Source of the DNA: Rhizobium sp. CCGE 510
GTDB taxonomy: Bacteria; Pseudomonadota; Alphaproteobacteria; Rhizobiales; Rhizobiaceae
Assembly (NCBI RefSeq): GCF_000292525.1
Contig: NZ_AEYF01000044.1
Location: 1 to 64,000 of the forward strand
DNA: 64,000 bases
Direction: 5' to 3'
The notes beneath the pieces were generated by a model, which ran no database searches, was not told the DNA's origin, and worked only from the letters and a program-made list of their open reading frames with translations. Below are positions 1 to 8,010 of this stretch, one piece after another (position 1 is the first letter of the stretch; each line of letters starts with the position of its first letter). Both the position numbers and the translations under genes were made by a program.

Positions 1-344
1 GGCAGACGTGAAATGCCGTGGCGCTGCAAACACCTGTGCAACGACGAACGCGTCAGATGTGAGATGGTCGGCTGAAGAGCGTAGAGGCAATCATCGAGCG
101 GCAGCAATGTATGTCGGCGGAAGGCGACGATGACGGCCTCTTCTTCGAGGGAAAGGGTCGTCGAGTGTGGGGTTTTCGGGCCTGTAGGAAGGTCGACCAA
201 CGATGTCCGCTTCTTCCATTTCGCCACGGTCTTCTGGTTGATCCCGTATCGCTTCGAAAGCGTTCTCAGGCTCTCTTCACTATTTTGTATTGCTCGACGG
301 ATTGCCTCTGTCGTCGTGGCGCTCCCGTGTAGAACCTGGCCCAT
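1..344 (-). CDS. IS481-family transposase, N-terminal part (partial)
   Basis: The reverse strand reads open from an ATG at 344 to the window edge, giving about 114 residues starting MGQVLHGSATTTEAIRRAIQ. Residues ~10-60 form a helix-turn-helix region (KRYGINQKTVAKWKKR), followed by TLSLEEEAVIVAFRRHTLLPLDD and a second predicted DNA-binding segment near HLTRSSLHRCLQRHGIS. This is the characteristic N-terminus of IS481-family transposases. The DDE catalytic core lies beyond the window. No frameshift is visible in the part present, so the element may be intact. It is read in the same direction as the upstream GGDEF-EAL gene. Confidence 0.85.
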   Translation of the reverse strand, partial: MGQVLHGSATTTEAIRRAIQNSEESLRTLSKRYGINQKTVAKWKKRTSLVDLPTGPKTPHSTTLSLEEEAVIVAFRRHTLLPLDDCLYALQPTISHLTRSSLHRCLQRHGISRL

Positions 345-400
345 AGTGCTTCCCTCCATGCCAAGGAAAATAATGCACCATCAAATGCCGGGACTAAACA
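1..400 (-). mobile_element. IS481-family insertion sequence, left end (runs off window)
   Basis: The reverse strand from 400 begins TGTTTAGTCCCGG, which fits the TGT terminus usual for IS481-family elements, and a transposase start follows 56 bases inside. The bases just outside, 401-406, are CCTAGG, matching the NCTAGN target that IS481 itself duplicates. The other end, and so the second copy of the target, lies outside the window. Boundaries are inferred from the terminus and target rather than from a pair of inverted repeats. Confidence 0.75.
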
Positions 401-401
401 C

Positions 402-1763
402 CTAGGCGCTGACACGCTCCACCATGGCCGGATCGTAATAGTTCTCGTGCAGGAAGCGCAGCGTCGCGATACCGTCGGCCGGGCGGCCGAAGTGATAGCC
501 CTGCCCCATGCCGCAGCCGAGCGTGCGCAGCTTGACCGCCTCAGCATAATCCTCGATGCCCTCAGCCACGACTTCCAGGTCCAGGCCGTCGCACATGGTC
601 AGGATCGCCTTGATGATGTGTTCGGAGGCGCGGTCGGAATTGATGCGGGAGACGAAGGCACGGTCGATCTTGATCTTGTCGAAGATAAAGTCACGCAGGC
701 GCCCGAGGCTCGACTGGCCGGTGCCGAAATCGTCAAGCGAAATGCGCACACCGGCGGCGCGCAAATCGGCGATGATGCGGTGGGCGGTATCGGCCGAGCT
801 CATCACTGCGGTCTCGGTGATTTCCAACTCCAGGCGATGCGGGTCGAAACCGACGCGGCCGAGGATCGACAGGACGCTGCTGCTCGTGCCCGGATCCATC
901 AGCTGGGCCGAGGAGAGATTGAACGACAGGAAGAGTTCGCGCGGCCAGGAAAGGGCGGCTTCCGCGGCTTTGCGCAGCAGCGCCTCCGACAGCGCATCGA
1001 TGAAGCCGCGCTCTTCGGCGAGCGGCACGAAGACGCCGGGCGAGACGAAGCCGAGATCGGGATCGTTCCAACGGGCGAGCGCCTCGAAGCCGACGACCTG
1101 ATTGTTGGAGAGCGAGACGATCGGCTGGAAATGCACGTCGATCGCGTCGGAGATGATGGCGTTTCTAAGCGCCTGCTCGAGCTGCGTCGCGCGCTTCATT
1201 TCCTGGGCGATCTCGCGCGAATAGACGGTGACCTGGCCGCGGCCGCGGCGCTTGGAGCGGTAGAGCGCGGTTTCGGCGCTCTTCAGCAGGTCCTCGCAAT
1301 CTTCACCGGCGAACGGATAGATGGCAAAGCCGAGCGAGGCCGAGAGGCGGACGTTACGGTCGCCGAGGTCATAGGGTGCCGACAGCACCTCGCGGATCAT
1401 CTGGCCGAATTTTTCGGCACTCGCCCGCTCGAAAATCAGCGGCAGCACGAAGGCGAATTCATCCCCGTCATGGCGGGTAACCAGCGCGCCATCAGGAATA
1501 CAGGCCCTAAGGCGGTGGGCGACCTGGCACAGGATTTCATCGCCGGCCGTCGAGCCGAAGAGATCGTTGATCGGCTTGAAACTGTCGAGATTGGCGATGC
1601 CGATGGTGAAGGGAGCCGGATCGCTGGCGCGCTCCGAAGAGATCTGCAAGACCTTGTCCCGCATGCGATTGCGGTTTCCCAATCCGGTCAGCGGATCGGT
1701 ATAGGCCATTGCCTGAAGCTCATTCTGACCGACGGTCGAGAAGGCAATTTCCGCCGATTTCAT
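402..1763 (-). CDS. GGDEF-EAL protein, probable c-di-GMP phosphodiesterase
   Basis: A cytoplasmic protein of about 453 residues with a GGDEF domain (~15-185) followed by an EAL domain (~195-440). The GGDEF signature reads DGDEF (in RHDGDEF, ~99-103), so the first glycine is replaced and cyclase activity is uncertain. The EAL domain keeps GFEALARW, FNLSSAQL, LEITET, LDDFGTG, KIKID, AEGIE and GQGYHFGRP, so the metal- and substrate-binding residues expected of an active c-di-GMP phosphodiesterase are present. No membrane segment or sensor domain is seen. I chose the ATG at 1763 because residues upstream of it look non-native; an in-frame start at 1817 is possible. The TAG stop lies inside the CCTAGG target of the adjacent IS481-type element, so the CDS remains whole. 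The upstream PAS/receiver gene ends 160 bases away on the same strand and may be functionally linked. Confidence 0.85.
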   Translation of the reverse strand: MKSAEIAFSTVGQNELQAMAYTDPLTGLGNRNRMRDKVLQISSERASDPAPFTIGIANLDSFKPINDLFGSTAGDEILCQVAHRLRACIPDGALVTRHDGDEFAFVLPLIFERASAEKFGQMIREVLSAPYDLGDRNVRLSASLGFAIYPFAGEDCEDLLKSAETALYRSKRRGRGQVTVYSREIAQEMKRATQLEQALRNAIISDAIDVHFQPIVSLSNNQVVGFEALARWNDPDLGFVSPGVFVPLAEERGFIDALSEALLRKAAEAALSWPRELFLSFNLSSAQLMDPGTSSSVLSILGRVGFDPHRLELEITETAVMSSADTAHRIIADLRAAGVRISLDDFGTGQSSLGRLRDFIFDKIKIDRAFVSRINSDRASEHIIKAILTMCDGLDLEVVAEGIEDYAEAVKLRTLGCGMGQGYHFGRPADGIATLRFLHENYYDPAMVERVSA

Positions 1764-1924
1764 TATCCACCCGAGCTTTCCCGCGCCACGCAGAGAATGA
1801 CCGGCATATCTTAACAATTCGATAGTAAATCAGCAGCCCTTGCCGCTTGGACCCTCCGAAATTCAGGGAGTTGACGGCTATTCCGACGAAAGCGCGTCGC
1901 ATCAAACTTGATTTATGCGTCGCA

Positions 1925-3649
1925 TTAGCCTCGCGCTCGCACGGCCTCTTCCATCAGGTGCCTCTGAAATATGGCCTCGAGCATGTCAGGGCTGACAGGC
2001 TTCATGATGACATCGTCCATGCCTGATTTGGCGCATTCGGCGCGGTCTCGTTCGAAGGCCTGGGTGAGCACGCCGATGATCGGGGTGCGGGCTCCGTCGC
2101 CGGTCTCCTCCATCTGCCGGATAAGGCGGGCGGCCTCGAAACCGTTGAAGCCCGGCAGGGAAATATCCATCAGCACGATCTGCGGCCGGTGCTCGGCCCA
2201 CAGACGCACGACCTCGTCGCCGGTTGCCGCGATCATATGGCGATAACCAAGGCCTTCGAGGATCTGCGAAAAAACGATCTGGTTGATATCATTGTCTTCG
2301 GCGACAAGAACCTGCAGGCCGACGATGTCGTCGGAAATGCTGATCTCCCAATCCGTATCAGCACCCGCAGCGCTATTGCGGCTGTTGCGGTTGAAATGGC
2401 GGGCGATCTGGAAGGTAAGCTCGTTGGCGATCTGGAATCCGTCCATGACCAGCGCCGGGATACCGTACTGCTCGGCAAGCTCGAGGCAGCGCATGCCCAT
2501 CTGATTATCGATGATCAGCAGATCGAGCGAAATGCCGGAGGAAGTGGCGATTTCCAGGAACCGCTCCTCCTCGTCCTCGCCGCGGACCGAGCAGGATTCG
2601 AAACCGTATTTCGACAGCGTCCGCAGCGCGGCGGTCTCGGCGGCGAGGTCGGCAGTGACGACGAGAACCTTGCGGCCGGAGAAATTCTCCGGAACGATCG
2701 CTTCCATCGCCGCCGGCTCGCGGCGCTCGATGGCGCTCGGCGCCGGCACATAGGCCCGGCGATAGCTTTGATTGCTGGAGGTGGTGATCGCGGATGCACG
2801 GCCGAACTCGTCGAGATCGGCGCCATCGCGTGGCAGGTCCTGCATGGTCGACACCAGGAAATAGCGGCCCGACTTGCCGATGCGGTGCTTGCGGCTGACG
2901 ATGTCGCGCTCGATACCGTCGCGGGAAATCTGCCGCTGGCGGGAGATGGACATCTCGCCGGTTTCCAGCACATGCCGATCGCTTTCCTCGAAGCGTTTGG
3001 CGATCTCATCTGAAAAGAGATCGGCGCTCTTGCGCCCGAGCACCTCGTCGGCGGTGGTCTGATATTTCTCGCAGAAGGCGATGTTGACCGCGACATAGGT
3101 GAGGTTGCGGTCCTTGACGAAGAGCGGGAACGGCAGATTGTCGAGAATGTCCTCGGTGAGCTGCACACGCTCGAGATCCGAGCGCCATTGCTCTTCGCGC
3201 TTCTTGTCCTCGGAAATGTCGGAAATGATGGTGACGCCGTAACCGCCCGGCAGCCGGCGCTTGACGAAACGGACCCAGCTGTCGGTACCGTGGCGCTCGA
3301 TGGAGTCGAAGCGCTCGCGCCAATGCGAGGCGATTTTCTGCGACAGCCAGTCCTCGCGGCTCAGTGAGCCGCGCTGCTTCACATCATATTGCTGGCGAAT
3401 GCCGGTGTCGTACATCGCGCCGAGGAAATCGCGAAGCCGCGTCCCGGGCTTCAGCATTTCGGGTGGCAGTGGGAAAAATTCCAGCGTCTGGCGGCTGGCG
3501 AAGATCAGATGATCGTTCTTGTCATAGATGATGAAAGCTGCCGCAAGGCTTTCGCACACCACATCGAAAAGCGCCGTCTGCAGATCGGCCGCGGCGGAAA
3601 TCCCGTCGGTTTCTGATGATGTGTCCGCCTTTTCGAAGCCGGCACTCAT
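1925..3649 (-). CDS. PAS-PAS-REC-REC signalling protein lacking a kinase core
   Basis: About 574 residues. Two PAS-like domains (~25-150 and ~165-275) are followed by a degenerate receiver (~326-420) and a complete receiver (~446-565). The second receiver has the acidic pair in LVAEDND, the phospho-acceptor Asp (~495) in VLMDISLPG, a Thr in GVLTQAF and the Lys in IMKPVSP. The first receiver keeps an Asp in LLIIDNQMG but lacks the N-terminal acidic pair. No HisKA or HATPase motifs occur, although this layout is usual for hybrid histidine kinases. The start is ATG 3649 with GGGA about 10 bases upstream; a GTG at 3664 is the alternative. It lies upstream of the GGDEF-EAL gene on the same strand and is divergent from mutL. 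The partner kinase is not in the window. Confidence 0.8.
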   Translation of the reverse strand: MSAGFEKADTSSETDGISAAADLQTALFDVVCESLAAAFIIYDKNDHLIFASRQTLEFFPLPPEMLKPGTRLRDFLGAMYDTGIRQQYDVKQRGSLSREDWLSQKIASHWRERFDSIERHGTDSWVRFVKRRLPGGYGVTIISDISEDKKREEQWRSDLERVQLTEDILDNLPFPLFVKDRNLTYVAVNIAFCEKYQTTADEVLGRKSADLFSDEIAKRFEESDRHVLETGEMSISRQRQISRDGIERDIVSRKHRIGKSGRYFLVSTMQDLPRDGADLDEFGRASAITTSSNQSYRRAYVPAPSAIERREPAAMEAIVPENFSGRKVLVVTADLAAETAALRTLSKYGFESCSVRGEDEEERFLEIATSSGISLDLLIIDNQMGMRCLELAEQYGIPALVMDGFQIANELTFQIARHFNRNSRNSAAGADTDWEISISDDIVGLQVLVAEDNDINQIVFSQILEGLGYRHMIAATGDEVVRLWAEHRPQIVLMDISLPGFNGFEAARLIRQMEETGDGARTPIIGVLTQAFERDRAECAKSGMDDVIMKPVSPDMLEAIFQRHLMEEAVRARG

Positions 3650-3832
3650 TCCATTGCGTCCCACATCTGTTCGATTTCACAGCTTCCGGAGGTATATGAA
3701 TAGAAATGCCATTTTTATGTTAAAACCGGCTTAACATTAGCCGTCCCCGAATTTGACGGAGGTCGGGAGTAGGCTTTGGAAAAGCCCATCGAAAGCCCTT
3801 CCCTCCGACCCGCGAATCCTCGAAAATAGCCC

Positions 3833-5650
3833 ATGGCCATCAGACAGCTTTCCGAAACGCTCATCAACCAGATCGCCGCCGGCGAAGTCATCGAACGGCC
3901 GGCGAGCGCTGCCAAGGAACTGATCGAAAACGCGATCGATGCGGGCGCGACGCGGATCGAGATCGCCACATCAGGCGGCGGCAAGGCGCTGCTGCGCGTC
4001 AGCGACAACGGCTCGGGCATGGACGCGGCCGATCTGGAACTGGCGGTCAGGCGTCACTGCACCTCGAAGTTATCTGAGACGCTCGAGGATATCCGCACAC
4101 TCGGCTTCCGCGGCGAGGCGCTGCCCTCGATCGGCTCGGTCGCAAGGCTCAGCATCGCCAGCCGCAGACGCGACAGCGCCGGCGGCCACGAGATCGCTGT
4201 CAACGCCGGCAAGATTACGCATATGCGCCCGGCGGCCGCCAATCCCGGCACGATCGTCGAAGTGCGCGACCTGTTCTTCGCCACGCCCGCCCGGCTCAAA
4301 TTCCTCAAGACGGAGAAAGCCGAGGCCGGCGCCATCACCGAAATCGTCAAGCGCATGGCAATCGCCTTCCCGGCCGTGCGCTTCGTGCTGTCGGGCTCGG
4401 ACCGCACGACGCTGGAATTTCCGGCGACCGGCGACGATCACTTGGCGCGCATGGCGCAGGTGCTCGGCAAGGAATTCCGTGACAATGCTATCGCGCTCGA
4501 CGCCGAACGCGAGGCGATCTCGCTGACCGGTTTTGCCGGCGTGCCGACCTTCAATCGCGGCAACTCCGCCCATCAATATGCCTTCGTCAACGGCCGGCCG
4601 GTGCAGGACAAGCTGATCCTCTCGGCGATCCGCGGCGCCTATGCCGAGACGATTCCGTCCGGGCGCCATCCGGTGGCGGTGCTGTCGATCACGCTCGATC
4701 CGGCGCTCGTCGACGTCAACGTGCATCCGGCAAAATCCGACGTGCGGTTCCGCGACCCCGGTCTGGTACGCGGCCTGATCGTCGGTGCCATCCGTGAGGC
4801 CTTGGCGCGGGACGGCAGCCGGGCGGCAACGACCGGGGCAAGCGACATGCTGCGCTCGTTCCGCCCCGGCTTTCAGCCGCACGCACAGCGGCCGCAGACG
4901 GCATGGTCGGCCGAGACCTCGCCCTTTCGTCCCTACCATCCGGCAACAGGTTTTTCCGAACGGCCGCAGGCGTCCTTCGACGGACTGTCGATGCCGACAG
5001 CGCGGGCCGAGCCGCAGTTTTCGCCGCAGCCGGCGGCAGCCGACAGTACCTCTGCCGAAACAGCCGCGCGTTATCCGCTCGGCGCGGCGCGGGCGCAGAT
5101 CCACGCCAATTATATCGTTGCCCAAACCGAGGACGGGCTGGTGATCGTCGACCAGCATGCCGCGCACGAACGGCTGGTCTTCGAGGCGATGCGCAAGGCG
5201 CTGCATTCGAAACGGCTGGCCTCGCAGGTGCTGCTCATCCCCGAGATCGTCGACATTCCGGAAGAGGATTGCGATCGGTTGATGCAGCATGCAGCCGAGC
5301 TTTCCGAACTCGGGCTGGCGATCGAGCGTTTTGGCCCCGGGGCGATTGCCGTGCGCGAGACGCCGGCCATGCTCGGCGAGGTCGACGCGCATGGGCTGAT
5401 CCGCCAGCTTGCCGACGAAATTGCCGAATGGGATACGGCGTCGGGCCTGTCGGCCAAGCTCGAATATGTGGCGGCGACCATGGCCTGCCACGGATCGGTG
5501 CGCTCCGGACGGCGGCTGCGGCCGGAGGAAATGAACGCGCTGCTGCGGGAAATGGAAGTGACTCCCGGCTCCGGCCAGTGCAATCATGGCCGGCCGACCT
5601 ATATCGAATTGAAGCTCAGCGATATCGAGCGGCTTTTCGGCAGAAGCTAA
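3833..5650 (+). CDS. mutL: DNA mismatch repair protein MutL
   Basis: 605 residues, normal for alphaproteobacterial MutL. The N-terminal GHKL ATPase has NQIAAGEVIERP, KELIENAIDAGA with the catalytic Glu, DNGSGM and GFRGEAL. A long variable linker (~330-420) precedes the C-terminal dimerisation domain. The C-terminal domain contains DQHAAHERLVFE (from ~D440), which fits the DQHA-x2-E-x4-E metal-binding motif of endonuclease-type MutL, plus ACHGSVRSG and CNHGRP (~583). This implies MutL itself nicks the strand, as in bacteria without MutH. It is divergent from the PAS/receiver gene (183 bases between). A mosaic repeat separates it from the DUF2093 gene. Confidence 0.97.
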   Translation: MAIRQLSETLINQIAAGEVIERPASAAKELIENAIDAGATRIEIATSGGGKALLRVSDNGSGMDAADLELAVRRHCTSKLSETLEDIRTLGFRGEALPSIGSVARLSIASRRRDSAGGHEIAVNAGKITHMRPAAANPGTIVEVRDLFFATPARLKFLKTEKAEAGAITEIVKRMAIAFPAVRFVLSGSDRTTLEFPATGDDHLARMAQVLGKEFRDNAIALDAEREAISLTGFAGVPTFNRGNSAHQYAFVNGRPVQDKLILSAIRGAYAETIPSGRHPVAVLSITLDPALVDVNVHPAKSDVRFRDPGLVRGLIVGAIREALARDGSRAATTGASDMLRSFRPGFQPHAQRPQTAWSAETSPFRPYHPATGFSERPQASFDGLSMPTARAEPQFSPQPAAADSTSAETAARYPLGAARAQIHANYIVAQTEDGLVIVDQHAAHERLVFEAMRKALHSKRLASQVLLIPEIVDIPEEDCDRLMQHAAELSELGLAIERFGPGAIAVRETPAMLGEVDAHGLIRQLADEIAEWDTASGLSAKLEYVAATMACHGSVRSGRRLRPEEMNALLREMEVTPGSGQCNHGRPTYIELKLSDIERLFGRS

Positions 5651-5690
5651 AAAAGCTGGAAAAGCAGCCTTTGCGGGAGTATGGCAGACT

Positions 5691-5796
5691 AAAGCGTGCC
5701 GCGATCTTTCAGATTCGCTTAGCCCACGCTTTGGGTCTTTGGTGTTACGCATGTTGTGATCGCAAAACCGCGGCACAGTTTTGCGCAACATGCTCT
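5691..5796 (+). repeat. Intergenic mosaic repeat, copy 1 (RIME-like)
   Basis: A segment starting AAAGCGTGCCGCGATCTTTC and ending CAACATGCTCT, containing the core AAACCGcggCACAGTTTTGCGC. Related sequences occur at 7204-7278 (inverted), 53116-53165 (partial) and 55464-55592. The ends pair loosely (AGCATGT against ACATGCT). It resembles the intergenic mosaic elements described in rhizobia; that name is my inference. It fills most of the mutL-DUF2093 gap. Confidence 0.75.
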
Positions 5797-5823
5797 CATG
5801 ACAGGCTGCAGGGAACGGAGCGC

Positions 5824-6054
5824 ATGAATTTGTTCGAAGGACACGGAAACCGCGAGGCGAAGATCCGGTATCTCGATGGCGATTTCCAGATCCTCTCGCC
5901 CGGCTCCTATGTCGTCTGCGCGATGACGGGAAAACAGATCCCGCTCGACGAGTTGCGCTATTGGAGCGTCGCCCGGCAGGAACCCTATGCCGACGTGATC
6001 TCGGCCATCGAAGCCGACAAACGCGCCGGCGTGTTGCCCAACCAGCGGCGCTAA
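5824..6054 (+). CDS. DUF2093 domain-containing protein
   Basis: 76 residues starting MNLFEGHGNREAKIRYLDGD and containing GSYVVCAMTGKQIPLDELRYWSV, the conserved core of the DUF2093 family. The family is a small cytoplasmic protein of unknown function found mainly in alphaproteobacteria. The lone Cys in VVCAMTGK sits where a metal- or nucleic-acid-binding knuckle would start, but there is no second Cys pair. It follows mutL on the same strand. Its stop overlaps the lpxK stop by four bases in a convergent arrangement. Confidence 0.85.
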   Translation: MNLFEGHGNREAKIRYLDGDFQILSPGSYVVCAMTGKQIPLDELRYWSVARQEPYADVISAIEADKRAGVLPNQRR

Positions 6055-7094
6055 GTTTTCGCCTTGATCTCCCGCAGGCGCCGCTCCCGGCAGGCGGCGA
6101 TCGCCCGGTCGATGATCAGGCTTGGTGCGCGGTGGTCCTCGAAGACCATGTCGACCTCAATCACCCGGCTCTTTTCGGCGAGCTCTGCCGCCTTGCCGGC
6201 ATGGCCGGAGAGGCGGACGAAATCCTTGGTCGTCGTGACGATCAGCAGGCCCTGACGCTCGGCGGTCGTCAGGATGTCGTCGACCTCATCCTCAGTCAGA
6301 TGTTCGTGGTCGCCAAAGGTCTTGGCAACAATGATCTCGGCGCCGCGCGATTCGACCGTGCGGAAAAATTTGGCGGGATCGGCGATGCCGGCGAAGGCGA
6401 GCACCTTCATGCCGGCAAGCGTGTTGTCGCCGCGCACTTTCAGCGATGCGGTGAAATAGGGCTTTGCGGCGCGCGCCGCCATGCGGACGATCCTGTCGGC
6501 TGCATTGCCGCCACCGACCTTCAACAGGGCCGTCGCAGAACGCAGTTGCTGGCGGATCGGCGCGCGGACCGGGCCGCCCGGCACGATATGGCCGTTGCCG
6601 AGACCGCGCGTCGCGTCGATGACGAGCAGGGCATAGTCGATCGCCAACCGGGCACTCTGGAAACCGTCGTCCATGATGATGAGATCGGCGCCCTCCGCCA
6701 CCAGACGCTGAGCGCCGTCGACGCGCCGGCGGGAAATCACCGTCAACGCCTCCTGGGCAAGCAACAGCGGCTCATCGCCGACAGCGACCGCGCGGTGATG
6801 ATCGGGATCGACCACGGTCGTCACATCAAGCGAGCCGCCATAACCCCTGCTGAGGAAGCCGGGCTTCAGTCCTTTCGCCTTGGCGGCACGGGCAATGGTC
6901 AGCGCCGTCGGCGTCTTGCCGGCGCCGCCAACGGTGAAATTGCCGACGCAGATGACCGGAATCGGAACCGAGGCACGGCGCGCATGGGCCATGCGGTGGC
7001 CGGCGATACGGCCGTAGAGAAAGGAAAGCGGCAGCAGCAGCCAGGCCCGCCAATCGGCTTTCCGCCACCAGAACGGCGGCGCTTCGGATATCAT
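6051..7094 (-). CDS. lpxK: Tetraacyldisaccharide 4'-kinase LpxK
   Basis: 347 residues. LpxK phosphorylates the 4' position of the lipid A disaccharide precursor at the inner face of the cytoplasmic membrane. The N-terminus (~1-35) carries a hydrophobic segment, LLLPLSFLYG, typical of this membrane-associated kinase. The Walker A-like loop is CVGNFTVGGAGKTP (~50-63), and IIMDDGFQS matches the conserved Asp-containing segment. TTKDFVRL near the C-terminus is also conserved. It is the last gene of the leftward waaA cluster. An extra HAD gene and a mosaic repeat separate it from waaA, which usually adjoins it. Confidence 0.95.
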   Translation of the reverse strand: MISEAPPFWWRKADWRAWLLLPLSFLYGRIAGHRMAHARRASVPIPVICVGNFTVGGAGKTPTALTIARAAKAKGLKPGFLSRGYGGSLDVTTVVDPDHHRAVAVGDEPLLLAQEALTVISRRRVDGAQRLVAEGADLIIMDDGFQSARLAIDYALLVIDATRGLGNGHIVPGGPVRAPIRQQLRSATALLKVGGGNAADRIVRMAARAAKPYFTASLKVRGDNTLAGMKVLAFAGIADPAKFFRTVESRGAEIIVAKTFGDHEHLTEDEVDDILTTAERQGLLIVTTTKDFVRLSGHAGKAAELAEKSRVIEVDMVFEDHRAPSLIIDRAIAACRERRLREIKAKT

Positions 7095-7203
7095 CTTGCC
7101 GTCCCGCTCCCCTGCCCGCCATTATTGCGGCCAGACCCCTGCTTTTCTCGACAGGCCGGATTGAGAAGCCAAAACCGATGAAAATGCAAGTCTTTACCGA
7201 CCG

Positions 7204-7278
7204 AAGCATGTCGCGCAAAAGTGTGCGCGGTTTTGCGATCACGACATGCGTAAAACAAAACCTGAAGCGCGACGCGCT
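7204..7278 (-). repeat. Intergenic mosaic repeat, copy 2 (RIME-like, inverted)
   Basis: Reads GCATGTCGCGCAAAAGTGTG and then GCGGTTTTGCGATCACGACATGCG, ending near AAGCGCGACGCGCTTTAG. It is the reverse orientation of the elements at 5691 and 55464. It lies between the HAD gene and lpxK on the leftward strand, and its edge touches the HAD stop codon. Confidence 0.7.
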
Positions 7279-8001
7279 TTAGGCCGGCTGCAGGTCCGGC
7301 AGCAGCGTCTCAAGAGCGGTGATATCGTCGAGCACATGATCGGCTGCGGCGGCAAGCGAATCGCGCGAACCGGTGCCGGTCAGCACCGCAATCCTCAGCC
7401 CTGTGCCGGCATTCAGCCCCATGTGCAGATCGTGATTGTTGTCGCCGACCATCGCGACTTCCTCCGGCGAAAGACCGGTCGCGGCGCAGAAGCCGAGCAC
7501 CATGCCCGGCTCCGGCTTGACGCCGAAACCGCTGTCGTAGCCGGCGATGTAGTCGACATAGTGGGCGAAACCGAAGCGTTCCGCCGTCTGGCGGATCGAC
7601 CGTTCGTTGTCGCTGGAGGCGACACCGAGCTTGAAGCCGCGCCGATGCAGTCTTGCGAAAAAGCCGGCGAGGTCGGTCACCGGCACGGAAAATTCGGCGG
7701 CGCTGGAAAACAGGGCGTCGAGGCGGATCGTCAGTTCGTCGACATCGACCATCGAACCCGCGGCAACCAGACCCTCGGAAATCTGGCGGGTGTTGCCCGC
7801 AGCAAGCAGGCTGTCGGGAACGATATGGCCGGTCACAGGATCCATGCCGCAGGCAGACAGCAGCCGGTCGGCAAGAAGCGGATCCCCTTGGGCTGCAATG
7901 CGGGCAAGCTCCCGGTTCACCGGCAGCCAGCTCTCGTCATAATCGAGCAGTGTGCCGTCCTTGTCGAAGAGAATGCCTTTGATAGGGGACGCTGCCGACA
8001 T
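7279..8001 (-). CDS. HAD-family hydrolase, phosphoglycolate phosphatase-like
   Basis: 240 residues. The motifs are ILFDKDGTLLDYDESW (motif I, Asp nucleophile ~13), VASSDNERS (motif II), KPEPGMVLGF (motif III Lys) and VAMVGDNNHDLHMG (motif IV), with an alpha-helical C1-type cap between I and II. This fits a small-molecule phosphatase resembling Gph, and the substrate cannot be read from sequence. It starts nine bases after the waaA stop, so it is co-transcribed with waaA, and it separates waaA from lpxK. A role in Kdo/lipid A metabolism is possible from context only. Confidence 0.85.
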   Translation of the reverse strand: MSAASPIKGILFDKDGTLLDYDESWLPVNRELARIAAQGDPLLADRLLSACGMDPVTGHIVPDSLLAAGNTRQISEGLVAAGSMVDVDELTIRLDALFSSAAEFSVPVTDLAGFFARLHRRGFKLGVASSDNERSIRQTAERFGFAHYVDYIAGYDSGFGVKPEPGMVLGFCAATGLSPEEVAMVGDNNHDLHMGLNAGTGLRIAVLTGTGSRDSLAAAADHVLDDITALETLLPDLQPA

Positions 8002-8010
8002 GATATATCC

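Noticed and set aside
3696..3734. 12-codon frame with GGAGGT before ATG upstream of mutL
   Set aside because: The SD is too close to the ATG and the peptide is too short; no leader-peptide features.
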